A stretch of 64,000 nt of DNA from an uncultured Prevotellaceae bacterium (GTDB taxonomy: Bacteria > Bacteroidota > Bacteroidia > Bacteroidales > Bacteroidaceae): positions 186,001-250,000 of the forward strand of contig ONLY01000003.1 of assembly GCA_900318775.1 (NCBI GenBank). Reading direction: 5' to 3'. A program made the translations under genes and the position numbers. How positions within the stretch are numbered: position 1 is the stretch's first letter; every line of letters begins with the position of its first letter. A model generated the notes under the pieces. The model had not been told where the DNA came from. It was given only the letters and a program-made list of their open reading frames with translations, and searched no databases. Below are positions 29,463 to 40,100 of the stretch, piece by piece.

Positions 29463-29618
29463 AAGTGTTACAAATGGGGCATTTGTGGCGCAGACAGGCG
29501 CTTCGTTACATAATCGAAAGGAAGTGTTTCGTTGCTGTAAGGCAAAATGAGGCAGATGCTGTACATTTGTGGCGCGAACAGGATACGCAATCATAAGAAC
29601 AATCAACTTAACCGTAAA

Positions 29619-32126
29619 ATGAAGAGAAGATTACCTATTTTACTAGCCATAGCGTTGTGCTGGTATTCAGAGAGTGCGATGGCTCAAACGCAGAGTTACA
29701 GGATGGTGTGGAGCGCCGACAAGGGGAATGGTACGTATGTGAACCCTGTCATCAATGGCGACTTCCCCGATATTGATGTGGTCAGAAAGGGTGACACCTA
29801 CTACATGGTGAGCACCACGATGTACCACTTTCCCGGAGCAACCATCTTGAAGTCGAAAGACCTTGTCAACTGGGAGTATTGTGCCAACCCCTTGAAACAG
29901 ATTCTTGACAACGATGCCTACAGCCTGATGAACGGCAAGCATCACTATTCGCAGGGCATGTGGGCCTCGTCACTCACATACCATGATGGAAAGTTCTATC
30001 TTTACTTCCCTTGCTCCACGTGGTCGGAGGACTCGCAGAGCATCCTTCTCACAGCAGAAGACCCCGAGGGCGACTGGAAGGTGACCCGGCTGCCTGAGGC
30101 CTATCATGACCCAGGATGGCTCTTCGATGATGGCGAGAATGGTGACGGCTACCTGTATGTGGCATGCGGCATCAACGACATCTATGTGAACAAGTTTAAC
30201 GCTAAGACTCTGCAGAAGATTTCTAGCGCAAAGGCCATCAGCGTGCAGGGAGGATGTGAAGGCAGCCACATGTACCATATTGGCGAATACTACTACATTT
30301 ACGCTACTTACAACACGGAGGCTTCGCAGACCATCTTCCGCTCCAAGAACCCTATGGGGCCTTATGAAGAATGCAGCCAGCGCCTCTTCCGCTATAACCG
30401 CATCCACCAGGGAGCGCTGATTGAGACCCAGACAGGCGAGTGGTGGACGCTGATTTTCAGAGATGCCGGAGCCATCGGGCGCATTCCGTATCTGGAGCCG
30501 GTGAAGTGGGAGAACGGCTGGCCCATCATCGGCAACAACGGTGTGGACGTGTCGAAAAATGGAGCCACCTACAAGAAGCCTGATGTAGGCGCTACCTACG
30601 AAAAGACTTATCTGCCCACCAACGATGCCTTCACCGACACGAAACTGGGCATGCAGTGGGAGTGGAACCACAATCCCGTCCAGTCAGCATGGTCGCTCAC
30701 CGAGCGTCGAGGATGGCTGCGACTGCACACTGCCAATGTGGCCAGCGAACTCCATTGGGCACGCAACTCGCTCTCACAGCGCATCTTGGGCTATTCACCC
30801 AACGACACGCCTGCCAATCAGTACAGACCCTCTTACGGCACCGTGAAGCTCGACCTCTCCGGCATGCAGGAAGGCGATGTGGCCGGTCTGGCTGTGTTCC
30901 AAAACCCCTATTCCTTCATCGGCGTGAAAATGGTGAACGGGCAAAAAGTGCTCTATGCCGAGCGTTGTACCTTCAACAGCCAAAAACTGAAGAAAGAGGA
31001 GACGAAGACAGGTCCCGCACTTACCTCAGACGTGATTTATCTGCGGGCTACAGTCAATCTGGGCACTAACACATGCCAATACTCCTACAGCTACAACAAC
31101 TCCTCATGGACGAAATGGGGCGTGACCATGAATATGGGCTACACGCTCGACTACTTTGTGGGTCAGCGCTTCTACCTCTTCAATTATGCCACCAAGCACT
31201 TGGGCGGCTATGTGGACATCGACTGGTTCTCCACAGAGACGAAGTTCTCAGAGGAAACGTTCGGCATTGTTGACCCCAACACGCTGCTGACCGACGAGGA
31301 GAAGACGATGACTGCCTTGAATATCCCTGAAGCATTCCAGAGCTTGAGTGTGAATGCCGGAAGTGTGACACCGCTGGAGGTGATGTGCACACTGCAGACG
31401 GGAGATGAAGAGAATGTGGCCAGCCGCTGTGAATACAAGATTGACAGGAGCGATATCGCTATCGTGAAGGCAGGGCGTCTCATCGGACTGAAGGACGGAA
31501 CAACAGGCATTACGGCAACTTATACTGACCTGATGGGCAACACGAAGCAAGTGAAATTTCAGGTTGCTGTAGCCACCTTCCCTTTGAAAGGTGGAGGCTT
31601 CAATCCTTCTCTTGTGGGTAATGGAACCTATATGGAACGAGTATATTCATTCACGGCTGCAGCCAACGGGCTAGGTGGCTGGCGCTTCCCTGCAGGTGTG
31701 GACATCTCGGACTACAAGTACCTTGTTGTTCGCCTCCTGAAGACATCAACTGCATCGCCTTCATTCCGCTTCTATGATGAGGACAACACAAAGGCTACAC
31801 CTTATATTTATGAGATAGGTAAGGACAAGGAGGCTGTTATTGACCTGCATAACATGAAGAACGCGGAAGGCCGCGCTATCGACCCCAGTACCATCTATCT
31901 GGCAGGCTTCAGCACAAACGGAAGCCAAAGCATCTACATCAAAGAGGTCTTCCTCTCAAACGATGGCTCGACACCTGCCACAGGCATCTCTTCTGTAGAG
32001 AACAATCCAGCAGAGGGCGCCTCGGTGCACTATGCCATTGATGGCAGCAAGGTGAATGCTGCCGAGCCTGGCATCCATGTAGTGCGTAAAGGCAAGACCG
32101 CCCGCAAGGTGTTGGTGCGCCATTAA
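29619..32126 (+). CDS. Secreted GH43 beta-xylosidase/arabinofuranosidase with accessory modules
   Basis: An 835-residue secreted enzyme; signal peptide 1-22. The catalytic propeller (about 40-330) has general base Asp51 (NGDFPD), pKa-modulating Asp164 (YHDPGW) and acid Glu214 (GGCEGSHMY). A beta-sandwich typical of GH43 C-terminal domains follows (about 350-560), then a short Big/BACON-like stretch (about 575-650). A shared module begins at FPLKGGGFNPSLVG and contains GLGGWRFPAGVDISDY, and the protein ends in a tail with YAIDGSKV...GIHVVRKGK. It should release xylose or arabinose from hemicellulose; the exact specificity cannot be read. ATG 29619 is chosen for the signal peptide. It heads the run GH43, GH5, CE1-CE6. 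Confidence 0.85.
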   Translation: MKRRLPILLAIALCWYSESAMAQTQSYRMVWSADKGNGTYVNPVINGDFPDIDVVRKGDTYYMVSTTMYHFPGATILKSKDLVNWEYCANPLKQILDNDAYSLMNGKHHYSQGMWASSLTYHDGKFYLYFPCSTWSEDSQSILLTAEDPEGDWKVTRLPEAYHDPGWLFDDGENGDGYLYVACGINDIYVNKFNAKTLQKISSAKAISVQGGCEGSHMYHIGEYYYIYATYNTEASQTIFRSKNPMGPYEECSQRLFRYNRIHQGALIETQTGEWWTLIFRDAGAIGRIPYLEPVKWENGWPIIGNNGVDVSKNGATYKKPDVGATYEKTYLPTNDAFTDTKLGMQWEWNHNPVQSAWSLTERRGWLRLHTANVASELHWARNSLSQRILGYSPNDTPANQYRPSYGTVKLDLSGMQEGDVAGLAVFQNPYSFIGVKMVNGQKVLYAERCTFNSQKLKKEETKTGPALTSDVIYLRATVNLGTNTCQYSYSYNNSSWTKWGVTMNMGYTLDYFVGQRFYLFNYATKHLGGYVDIDWFSTETKFSEETFGIVDPNTLLTDEEKTMTALNIPEAFQSLSVNAGSVTPLEVMCTLQTGDEENVASRCEYKIDRSDIAIVKAGRLIGLKDGTTGITATYTDLMGNTKQVKFQVAVATFPLKGGGFNPSLVGNGTYMERVYSFTAAANGLGGWRFPAGVDISDYKYLVVRLLKTSTASPSFRFYDEDNTKATPYIYEIGKDKEAVIDLHNMKNAEGRAIDPSTIYLAGFSTNGSQSIYIKEVFLSNDGSTPATGISSVENNPAEGASVHYAIDGSKVNAAEPGIHVVRKGKTARKVLVRH

Positions 32127-32280
32127 GACCCCCCTCAGTTCTCCTGTTTAGGGCGGGGGAAATGGAAAAGAAGAATGAAGCGAACGACTTAACTATCGTT
32201 CTGCGCGTAGCACTTAACTTCCTCAATACTTAGATGAAGAAGTCAATAGGGTTACATAATTGAAAACTTGTGTTTCGTGG

Positions 32281-32316
32281 GCAAAAGTACGGGTGAAGGA
32301 AAGCCCGTACTTTTGC
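32281..32316. repeat. 13-bp perfect inverted repeat upstream of the GH5 gene
   Basis: GCAAAAGTACGGG (32281-32293) and CCCGTACTTTTGC (32304-32316). Each arm contains a TACTTTTG -7-type box, pointing rightward at 32308-32315 and leftward in the other arm. It may be an operator, a terminator for the GH43 gene or a pair of divergent promoters. Confidence 0.55.
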
Positions 32317-32373
32317 ATACGGCAAATAAAAAACAGACTTGTTGCAAATAAAGAATCATTTAAACCAAACTAT

Positions 32374-34275
32374 ATGAGATTAAAAACTACGCTTTTGGCC
32401 ATTGTGGCAATGATGGCCTCGATGACATCCATGGCGCAGATAGTGGCTTATGGCAAACTGCAGCCCCTGCATGTGGATGGCAACCAGTTAAAAGACCCGT
32501 ACGGCAACAAAGTGGTGTTGCACGGTGTGATGGACACTCCAAGCCCGTACTTCAACAGCTACCGCTGGGGCGGATCGGCTACTGACAATAACTTGGCCAG
32601 CTGTGTCAACTACTTCAACAAGCTCTTCACAGCCATTACTGACCATGAGCAGGGTGCTTACTGCAACATCTTCCGCTTGCACCTTGACCCTTGCTGGACA
32701 AACGGCAACAAGGGTGCATGGCCTATGGATGAGAGAGAGATTCCTTACAATGACAAGGGAGAGATTGACGGAGGTGAAGCGAACTTCGGCAGTTACACAG
32801 GTTCCAGACTGACCAAGTACATGAGATCCCTTTACTGGAAGATTGCACAGGCTGGACTGAAAAAAGGGCTTTACATCATCATGCGCCCGCCAGGCGTATG
32901 CCCTCGCAACATCTATGTAGGCGGCAGCTACCAAAAGTTCTTGCTGGACGTGTGGGACCGTGTGAGCCAGAACGACTCCGTGAAGAAGTACTGTGGTCAG
33001 GTGGGCATTGAGCTGGCCAACGAGCCGATTAATGTAAAGATGGCTGATGGCACAGATTCAGACCATGCGCTCCATGACTTCTTCCAGCCTATTGTAGATA
33101 AGATTCGTGCCAATGGCTTCAAGGGCATCATCTGGGTGCCTGGCACTGGTTATCAGTCTAACTACCGCAGCTATGCCAAGTATGGCATCACGGGTGACAA
33201 CATCGGCTATGCGGTGCACAACTATGCAGGCTGGTATGGTAATAGCGACAGCCACTGCGTTCCTTCTGAGGCAATTGCAGAGTTTGGCCGTTCTGTGCCG
33301 ATTATCCGCACGAACCCTATCGTCATCACGGAGGTGGACTGGAGTCCTCAGAACTCTGACAATATCAAGAACTACAACGAGATGGGACAGCCTGTCTATG
33401 GCAACTTTGGCACATGGGCTACTGCTTCTACTTCTAAGTGGGGCAAGGCATACAAGGCTATCCTTGACCACTTCGGCAATATTTCTATGACGTTGACCGG
33501 TACGAGTGACTACATTGACATAGACGACTATGTGAAGGACAATAAGAGAAAAGTGACACCTGCTTTCAAGGTTAAGATGGAAGCACAAGGTCTTGACCCT
33601 TATGAGGCTTGTGGTGTGGCTTGCTTTGACTGGTATGAGAAATACTATCAGGTGGACTATCCTTCCACAGAGCGTTATCAGCCTGTGCAGGAGGTGCCTG
33701 AGAACCCCTTCGAACTGAGCGATGAATGGTTTAACCCAACTATTCTTCTGGAGGGTTCTGCCAGCCACAAATCATTGGTGAGCACACTTACTTTGAAACA
33801 GGGTGGATGCTCTGGCTGGCGTTTCGAAGAAGAAGAAGGTGTGGACCTCTCCAAGTATAACTACCTGGTCATTAAATTGGCTAAAAATGCAGTTAGGAAC
33901 ACTTTCTTCCGCATTTACGACACAGCGAATTATTGGGACGCGCCTTATAAGCTTAATATGGCTGGCAATAAGGTATTTGCGATTGACTTGCACAACATGA
34001 CGAATGAGGAAGGTCGCGCCATTGACCCCAGCCATATCCGTATTGCAGGCTTTAACTCGGGGGGCGCTGACCAGACACTCTATGTGTCAGAGGTTTACTT
34101 GAGCTACGATGGTGTGAACCCTGCCACAGCTATTGAGTCACCTGAGGCAGAACCTGAAATCGCTACCCTCAAGCACTATTCTCTTGATGGTCGCCAAATC
34201 AGCACCAAGGAGCCTGGCATCCATATTATAAAGTACTCTACCGGACAGGTGAAGAAAGTATTTGTTAATAAATAA
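32374..34275 (+). CDS. Secreted GH5 endo-glycanase with C-terminal binding-like module
   Basis: A 633-residue secreted enzyme; signal peptide 1-21 (MASMTSMAQ). The TIM-barrel GH5 domain covers about 25-440, with acid/base Glu217 in ELANEPI and nucleophile Glu320 in VITEVDW. The barrel contains long insertions, and the NYAGWYGNSDSHC segment probably lines the active site. The substrate (xylan, glucan or mannan) cannot be told from sequence alone; neighbours with xylosidase and acetyl/feruloyl esterase patterns favour xylan. The C-terminal half carries the shared module (FNPTILLEG..., GCSGWRFEEEEGVDLSKY) and a tail with YSLDGRQI...GIHIIKY. ATG 32374 gives the signal peptide. Confidence 0.85.
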   Translation: MRLKTTLLAIVAMMASMTSMAQIVAYGKLQPLHVDGNQLKDPYGNKVVLHGVMDTPSPYFNSYRWGGSATDNNLASCVNYFNKLFTAITDHEQGAYCNIFRLHLDPCWTNGNKGAWPMDEREIPYNDKGEIDGGEANFGSYTGSRLTKYMRSLYWKIAQAGLKKGLYIIMRPPGVCPRNIYVGGSYQKFLLDVWDRVSQNDSVKKYCGQVGIELANEPINVKMADGTDSDHALHDFFQPIVDKIRANGFKGIIWVPGTGYQSNYRSYAKYGITGDNIGYAVHNYAGWYGNSDSHCVPSEAIAEFGRSVPIIRTNPIVITEVDWSPQNSDNIKNYNEMGQPVYGNFGTWATASTSKWGKAYKAILDHFGNISMTLTGTSDYIDIDDYVKDNKRKVTPAFKVKMEAQGLDPYEACGVACFDWYEKYYQVDYPSTERYQPVQEVPENPFELSDEWFNPTILLEGSASHKSLVSTLTLKQGGCSGWRFEEEEGVDLSKYNYLVIKLAKNAVRNTFFRIYDTANYWDAPYKLNMAGNKVFAIDLHNMTNEEGRAIDPSHIRIAGFNSGGADQTLYVSEVYLSYDGVNPATAIESPEAEPEIATLKHYSLDGRQISTKEPGIHIIKYSTGQVKKVFVNK

Positions 34276-34294
34276 CTCTTTAACCCGCTTGGGG

Positions 34295-34353
34295 TACAAT
34301 GCTCTACTGTTGAGAGGCATAGAATAAAGCCATACCTACAGTAGAGCATTGTA
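34295..34353 (+). promoter_or_regulatory. Long-looped 16-bp inverted repeat between GH5 and esterase genes
   Basis: TACAATGCTCTACTGT (34295-34310) pairs perfectly with ACAGTAGAGCATTGTA (34338-34353) around a 27-base loop, extended by weak CCCGC/GCGGG pairing. No T-run follows. It could be an mRNA processing or stability element in the GH5-esterase transcript. Confidence 0.5.
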
Positions 34354-34456
34354 TGAAGGCGGGTGCATCGTGGGGAAAGTGAAAGCCAGCAACGCAGGCT
34401 TTACCCCGTTAAACATTATTTTTACTCCTAAAGCTTAATCTATTTTGTATCGAAAT

Positions 34457-36859
34457 ATGAGACGTCTATCTATTTTCCTTTCTTTCATGCTCTTCTTTGC
34501 TGCTATGGCGCTTCATGCCTTTCAGAAGGATAGTATCTTTGTCTCTGTGAATGGAAAGCAGAGGAACATAATTGTGTTTACTCCTAAGTCTGTGACTACA
34601 ACTTCTAATATGCCTTTGATGATTGTCACTCACGGCATGGGCCAAGACCCCTATTATCAATACGTCAACGACAGGTATTGGGAGCTGATTGATGCGGAGA
34701 AGTTTATCGTGGCCTATTTGCGTAGCGATGGCACCACGTGGGACATTGGTGGTACCAACGACCAGGATTTTGTGCTGAAAACTATTGATGAGATGGTTTC
34801 CCGTTATGGCATTAACACGAATCGTGTCTATTGGTCTGGTTTCTCTATGGGCTCCATGCTGATGTATCATTGTATGGCAAATGTGCAGGACAAGATAGCC
34901 GCCTTTGGCCCGATGAGTGGCGTGCAGTTTAGCGAGGAGCCATGGAAAGCGTGCAAGAAGCCTGTCAACTTGTGCCACTGTCATGGCACAGGTGATGATG
35001 TGTTTGGATATGAGCAGTTCGGTATCCATTCCTACGTGGAAAATATGGCGAAGGAAGTGAACGGCAATACGGAGCACGCAATTAAGGCAACGAACGTGTC
35101 TAATAGCTGGTATGGTGGCGACAGGGAAGTGTGGAGCGGTGGCCCTAAAGGTGGTGAGGTGGAACTCTTCCTTAATAATGGCGGGCACTGGCCTACGCAT
35201 GAGAATGCGAAGGAAATATGGAACTTCTGTAAGCGTTTCAGCCTGCAGACACCAGAGCAAGAGCTTGCATACACTCTGAAGGTGGCAGAAGACTTGTTGA
35301 TTGAGTGGAAGGACACTCCCGAGATGACATCGAAAGGCATTTATTCCAACTTGAAGAAAGCATTAGATACCTATTCACTTGAGAATATGGATACGGATAC
35401 GAAGCGCAAAGGCGCTGTCACGAAGTTGAATGCATACATGGATGTGTTTAATAAGTCGGCAGCCACCGTTACCAAGAAGACGAATGGTGGACAGATGGAA
35501 CAGCCTACGGAATTTGACCCGAACTTTCACATCTACCTCTGCTTCGGGCAGTCGAACATGGAGGGCAATGCGAAGATTGAGGCGCAGGACCGCGAGTATG
35601 TTGACCCACGCTTCAGAATGATGGCAGCGGTGGATATGCCTTCGTGCGACCGCGTAAAGGGCAACTGGTATGTGGCTTATCCTCCACTCTGCCGCGACTG
35701 GACTGGCCTGACTCCTGCTGACTACTTTGGACGGACTATGGTGGAAAAGCTTCCAGAGGATATCAAGGTAGGCATCATCAATGTGGCTGTGGGTGGCTGT
35801 GCTATCGAGCTGTTTGACGAGGACCAGTGTGCGAATCAGATTAAGAACTCTGAACAGTGGTTCAAAAATTACTGCGCAGAATACAATAATAACCCTTACC
35901 GCACTCTTATCGACTTGGCCAAGAAGGCCCAGAAAGTCGGTGTCATCAAAGGCATTCTCTTGCATCAAGGATGTTCTAACAACACCCAGAAGGATTGGCC
36001 ACAGAAAGTGAAGCGAATCTATCTGCGCATGCTTAAGGAGCTGAACCTTACAGAGGAGGAGACTCCCCTGCTGGTGGGAGAACTGCTCTCACAGGCAAAG
36101 GGTGGTGTATGTTGGGGACACAACGCTGTCATTGCTAACACTCCATCTGTCATTCCTAATGCCCATGTCATTTCCTCTGCCAATTGCCCAGGCGCATCCG
36201 ATGGACTGCACTTTACGGCTGAAGGCTATCGCATGATAGGCAAGCGCTATGGACAGGCCATGTATAATCTTCTGGGCACGACGAAGCAGATTGATTTTGA
36301 TACCAGCGCAACCCCTTTTCCTTTAACGGTTGATGCTTTCAACCCTTCGTTGTTCCTTCAGGGAACCTTCAAGAAGATTTCAACCATCGGTAGCTTCTCA
36401 ACAGAGAAAGACGGTTTCGGTGGATGGCGCTACAGCAAGGGCATTGACCTCTCGGACGGTAACTACATGGTGGTGCAGCTCCAGAAGAAGACCACCTGCA
36501 AGCCTGTGCTGAAGATTTTCGATACAGACGACTACTTGATGCCTTGCTACAGCTATGAGATTGGCACTCAATCGCAGGTTGTCGTTGACCTGAACCAAAT
36601 GACAACTCCTGAAGGAAAGAAGGTGGATCCTTCACATATATATATGGTGGGACTGCAGACTGACGGCTCACAGACAATGTACCTGAAGAACGTGTTCCTC
36701 AGCATGGATGGCAATACACCAATCACAGCGGTAGAGGACCTTCAGGCAGACGCGCCAGCGCAGCAAGATGCTATCTACTATGACCTGACAGGCAGAAGGG
36801 TCGTTCGTCCCACACGCGGCTATTACATCACTGCAGGACGGGCTGTCTATGCGAAGTGA
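34457..36859 (+). CDS. Two-domain secreted esterase (CE1-like plus CE6/SGNH-like)
   Basis: An 800-residue secreted protein; signal peptide 1-21. The first catalytic domain (about 25-260) is a feruloyl-esterase/PHB-depolymerase-type hydrolase with Ser130 (SGFSMGS), Asp180 or 181 (GTGDD) and His244 (NGGHWP). After a helical linker, the second (about 355-615) is SGNH-like, as in CE6 acetylxylan esterases and sialate O-acetylesterases, with Ser366 (FGQSNMEGN), VAVGGCAIE and the DGLHFTAEG block supplying Asp and His. The shared module follows (FNPSLFLQG...GFGGWRYSKGIDLSD), then a tail with YYDLTGRRV. The pairing suits removal of ferulate and acetate from xylan. Start ATG 34457 is preferred over a TTG 12 bases earlier. 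Confidence 0.84.
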   Translation: MRRLSIFLSFMLFFAAMALHAFQKDSIFVSVNGKQRNIIVFTPKSVTTTSNMPLMIVTHGMGQDPYYQYVNDRYWELIDAEKFIVAYLRSDGTTWDIGGTNDQDFVLKTIDEMVSRYGINTNRVYWSGFSMGSMLMYHCMANVQDKIAAFGPMSGVQFSEEPWKACKKPVNLCHCHGTGDDVFGYEQFGIHSYVENMAKEVNGNTEHAIKATNVSNSWYGGDREVWSGGPKGGEVELFLNNGGHWPTHENAKEIWNFCKRFSLQTPEQELAYTLKVAEDLLIEWKDTPEMTSKGIYSNLKKALDTYSLENMDTDTKRKGAVTKLNAYMDVFNKSAATVTKKTNGGQMEQPTEFDPNFHIYLCFGQSNMEGNAKIEAQDREYVDPRFRMMAAVDMPSCDRVKGNWYVAYPPLCRDWTGLTPADYFGRTMVEKLPEDIKVGIINVAVGGCAIELFDEDQCANQIKNSEQWFKNYCAEYNNNPYRTLIDLAKKAQKVGVIKGILLHQGCSNNTQKDWPQKVKRIYLRMLKELNLTEEETPLLVGELLSQAKGGVCWGHNAVIANTPSVIPNAHVISSANCPGASDGLHFTAEGYRMIGKRYGQAMYNLLGTTKQIDFDTSATPFPLTVDAFNPSLFLQGTFKKISTIGSFSTEKDGFGGWRYSKGIDLSDGNYMVVQLQKKTTCKPVLKIFDTDDYLMPCYSYEIGTQSQVVVDLNQMTTPEGKKVDPSHIYMVGLQTDGSQTMYLKNVFLSMDGNTPITAVEDLQADAPAQQDAIYYDLTGRRVVRPTRGYYITAGRAVYAK

Positions 36860-36905
36860 GCGTTGATGCCTGCTTCTGAACGGTATCAGTCTATTCAATA
36901 AGCAT

Positions 36906-36960
36906 ATAGATAAGCAGGAGGCGAGTTCTCATCAGAACTCGCCTCCTGCTTATCTATGCT
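36906..36960. terminator. Strong terminator after the esterase gene
   Basis: A 24-bp perfect stem (36906-36929 with 36934-36957; core GCAGGAGGCGAGTTCT) with a 4-base loop, then GCTTTT. Confidence 0.85.
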
Positions 36961-37067
36961 TTTATCTTTATCCTATTTTTTTATGCTTTCTTTTGAAGGA
37001 TGTTCAAGCGGAACGGAATAGTACTTTTAATATGGTATGAACGGCTTGTTGGCTCAATGCACGAGAG

Positions 37068-37136
37068 TTGTCGAGCAAGCCACCATTCGGTTATCGAGCA
37101 AGCCGCTCTTGTAAGACCGAGCAAATCATTCCTGCA
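37068..37136. repeat. Three 23-bp tandem units
   Basis: The word TCGAGCAAGC begins at 37071 and 37094, and its variant CCGAGCAAAT at 37117, exactly 23 bases apart. Units are TTGTCGAGCAAGCC..., TTATCGAGCAAGCC... and AGACCGAGCAAATC.... The array lies between convergent genes, just past the regulator's stop. Confidence 0.85.
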
Positions 37137-37174
37137 AGGTTGGAAATGATTTATCCAATGCGTTTCCGCCTGTC

Positions 37175-40100
37175 TTATTCCAGCAGCTTTTGGAGGGCTT
37201 CGGCATTTTCCTCAGCGGAATAGAATGCAACGAACTCCTTAGGCGACATGCCAAAGTATTCATGGAACGAAGTGGTGAAGTAAGAGTGGCTTGAGAAGCC
37301 TACCTTATAGGCCACCTCACTTATGTTCACACGGTTATAGGCCAGCAGATAGGCTGCTTGTTTGAGGCGGAATGACTTGATGAAGACGTTTGGCGAGATG
37401 CCATAGTGCTCTTTCATCTTGCGGTTCAGGTGCACGCGGCTGATACCGACCTCTTCGCTCAGTTGCTGCACCGAGAACTCCGAGTCGTCAAGGTGTTTCT
37501 TGATGATGTCGTTCACGCGGCTGAAGAGTTTGTCGTCAGCGTTCTCCATCACGGGCTTTGGCATCTCGTCCACCACTTCGGCGCGGCGTGCCTTGTTACG
37601 CATGTTTTCACGCACGCGCAGCACCTGTTGAAGGGCGGAGCGGAGCATCACGATGTTGACAGGCTTCTCGAGGTAGTGGTCCACCTGCACGTTCAAGCTA
37701 TGCAGCTGCAGGGTCTCGTCGCCTTCGCCTGTGAGCATGATGACAGGGATATTGTCCGTGTCAGGATTGCCTTTGATGCGTTGGCAGAGCTCCATGCCAT
37801 TGCCGTTCGGCATGCGGTAGTCTGTCACCACAGCGCTTGGACGTTGTGATAGCACCTGCTTCCAACCGTTTTCGCCCGAGAAGGCTGTGATGATATTGTA
37901 GTCTTTCTCCAGTTGGCTGCTCATGTAGTGCACCAGTTCTGTATCGTCGTCCACCAGCAGGAGTGTAGCCTTGCTGCTGCTCTCTGTTGCTGCTGGGCTT
38001 GGTGTGGCGAAGTAAGGGAAATGGAGGGTGAACTCCACACCTTGCTCGTTCTCGTTGCCTTCGAGGTTTTTCACCTTGATGTTTCCGTGGTGCATCTTCA
38101 CCAGTTCATATACTAGGTTGAGACCGATGCCCGACCCCGTGGCGTCTGTGCCTGCACTGCCTTGGTAGAAGCGTTCCCATAGGTGCGCCAGGTCTTCGTC
38201 GTTGAAGCGTGAGCCGCTATTGAAGAACGTGAGTTCCACCTCGTTGCCTGCGATGCCGCTTGTGACAGCCACACGGCCTCCTTCGGGTGTGAACTTGAAG
38301 GCATTTGAGAGCAGGTTGGTGATAATCTTCTCGAAGTGGGTCATGTCCAGCATCATGGGAAGCGTCTCTTCCTTATGCGTTACCTCGAAGCTGATGTTCT
38401 TCACGCTGGCGACCCCCTTGAACTGTTCGAACACGCGGTTGCTGTATGTCACGTAGTCGCATTCCACCAGCTTCAGTTCTAGCTGTCCAGAGTCAATCTT
38501 GCGGATATCGGTGATTTGCTTCACGATGCCCAGCAGACGGTCGCAGTTGCGGCGCATGACGGCGTAGAGCGACTGGTGGTCAGGGTTGCGGTCCTCTTCC
38601 ATCAGTTGCTTCAGGGGCGACTCAATCATGGTGAGTGGCGAGCGCAGTTCGTGGGTGATGGAAGTGAAGAGACGCAGTTTCGCCTCCTTCATGCGAGCGC
38701 TTTCAGCCGACTGGCGCAAGAGTTCCCGCTGGCGCTTGCGTGCCTTGATTTGCTGATAGAGCACATAAGCGATGGCCAGCAAGAGGGCAGCGTAAACGAG
38801 GTAGGCCCAGATAGTGGCATACCAAGGTGACTCTACGTGGATGGAGATGGTGTTCTCCGTGCAAGCTGCAGGATTGTCCTCGGGATAGGCACGTACGCGG
38901 AGCTTGTAGTTGCCTGGAGGCAGGGAAGAGTAGTGCGCCGATGGTGTAGGAGTGTCCGTGTGCCATTGGCTCTCGTGTCCCTCCAGTATGTAGTCATAGC
39001 GGATGCGTTCAGGGTCGCCCAGCTCTGCCGACGAGAAGTTGATGGTGAACGAGCTGTTGTCGTGCTCCAGGCACACCTTCTTGGCATAGAAGATGTTGGC
39101 ATCCATCTCCTCCGTGTGCAGAGGTGTGGTGAAGTTGGTGAAGTAGATGTGCTTAATCTCTGTGGGGCGGTTGCTGATCAGTTTCGGCGTGAAGCAGATG
39201 ATGCCGTTGTCGCCTCCAAAGAGGATAAAGCCCATGCCGGGCTTGATAGATGAGTTGCGGTGGAACTCACCGATTTCGTAGCCGTTGAACGATGAGAAGT
39301 TGCGCACTTCGTAGGTATCCTTGTCTATAGAAGCAATGTTTGTGCGCGTAGCCAGCCAGATGTGGTGTGTAGTGGTGGTGATGGCGCGTATGTCGCTGCA
39401 TGAGAGTCCTTCCGCCTGGGTGATATGCTTGATTTGCTCCGTCTTGACGTTGTAGATGACAAGCCCACGGTTGCAGGCAATGAGGATGAGGTTACCATCC
39501 TCGTAGATGGCCGAAGCATTGCAGATGCGCTCATCGTTGAATTTGATTTCTCCATGCTTCTTGGTCTTGGCGTTGTGGTGGAAGAGGCCCATGCTGGTAG
39601 CCATCCAGAGCGTTCCCCTACGGTCGCGCAGCACGCTGGATATCCATTGGTTGTAGACAAAAGGCAGCTCCACCTTCTCCACGGTGTGGTTGGCAGCGTT
39701 GATTTGGAAGATGCCGCTGCCGTTGGTGCCCACCAGCAGGCGGTCGTGAGCAGCGTCATAGTGCATGGTCATGGCCAGTTCCTGACGGCCCAGCGAAGAG
39801 AGGCCCTCGTCGGTCCAGCGCCCGTCCTTCAGGTATTGCACGCCTCCGCCATAGCAGGCCACCCATACGGTGCCGTGCTTGTCCACCTTCACGTCCTGCA
39901 CCAGCAGGGAGCGGAGTCCGTTGTTCACGGGACGTGCGGTGGCCAGCCTCATGCCGTTTGTGGTGAACACGCCGCAGCCGTCGGTTGCCACCCAGTAGTT
40001 CTTCTGCTCGTCGATAGCCATCGAGGTGACGCAGGTCGAGTTCTGTCCGTTGGCAAGCGGGGATATGGGGTGATAGTGGAAGCAGTCGCTCTGTGGCGGG

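Noticed and set aside
32281-32316. Invertible promoter flanked by recombination sites
   Set aside because: The loop is only 10 bases and no recombinase gene is nearby, so inversion is not plausible.
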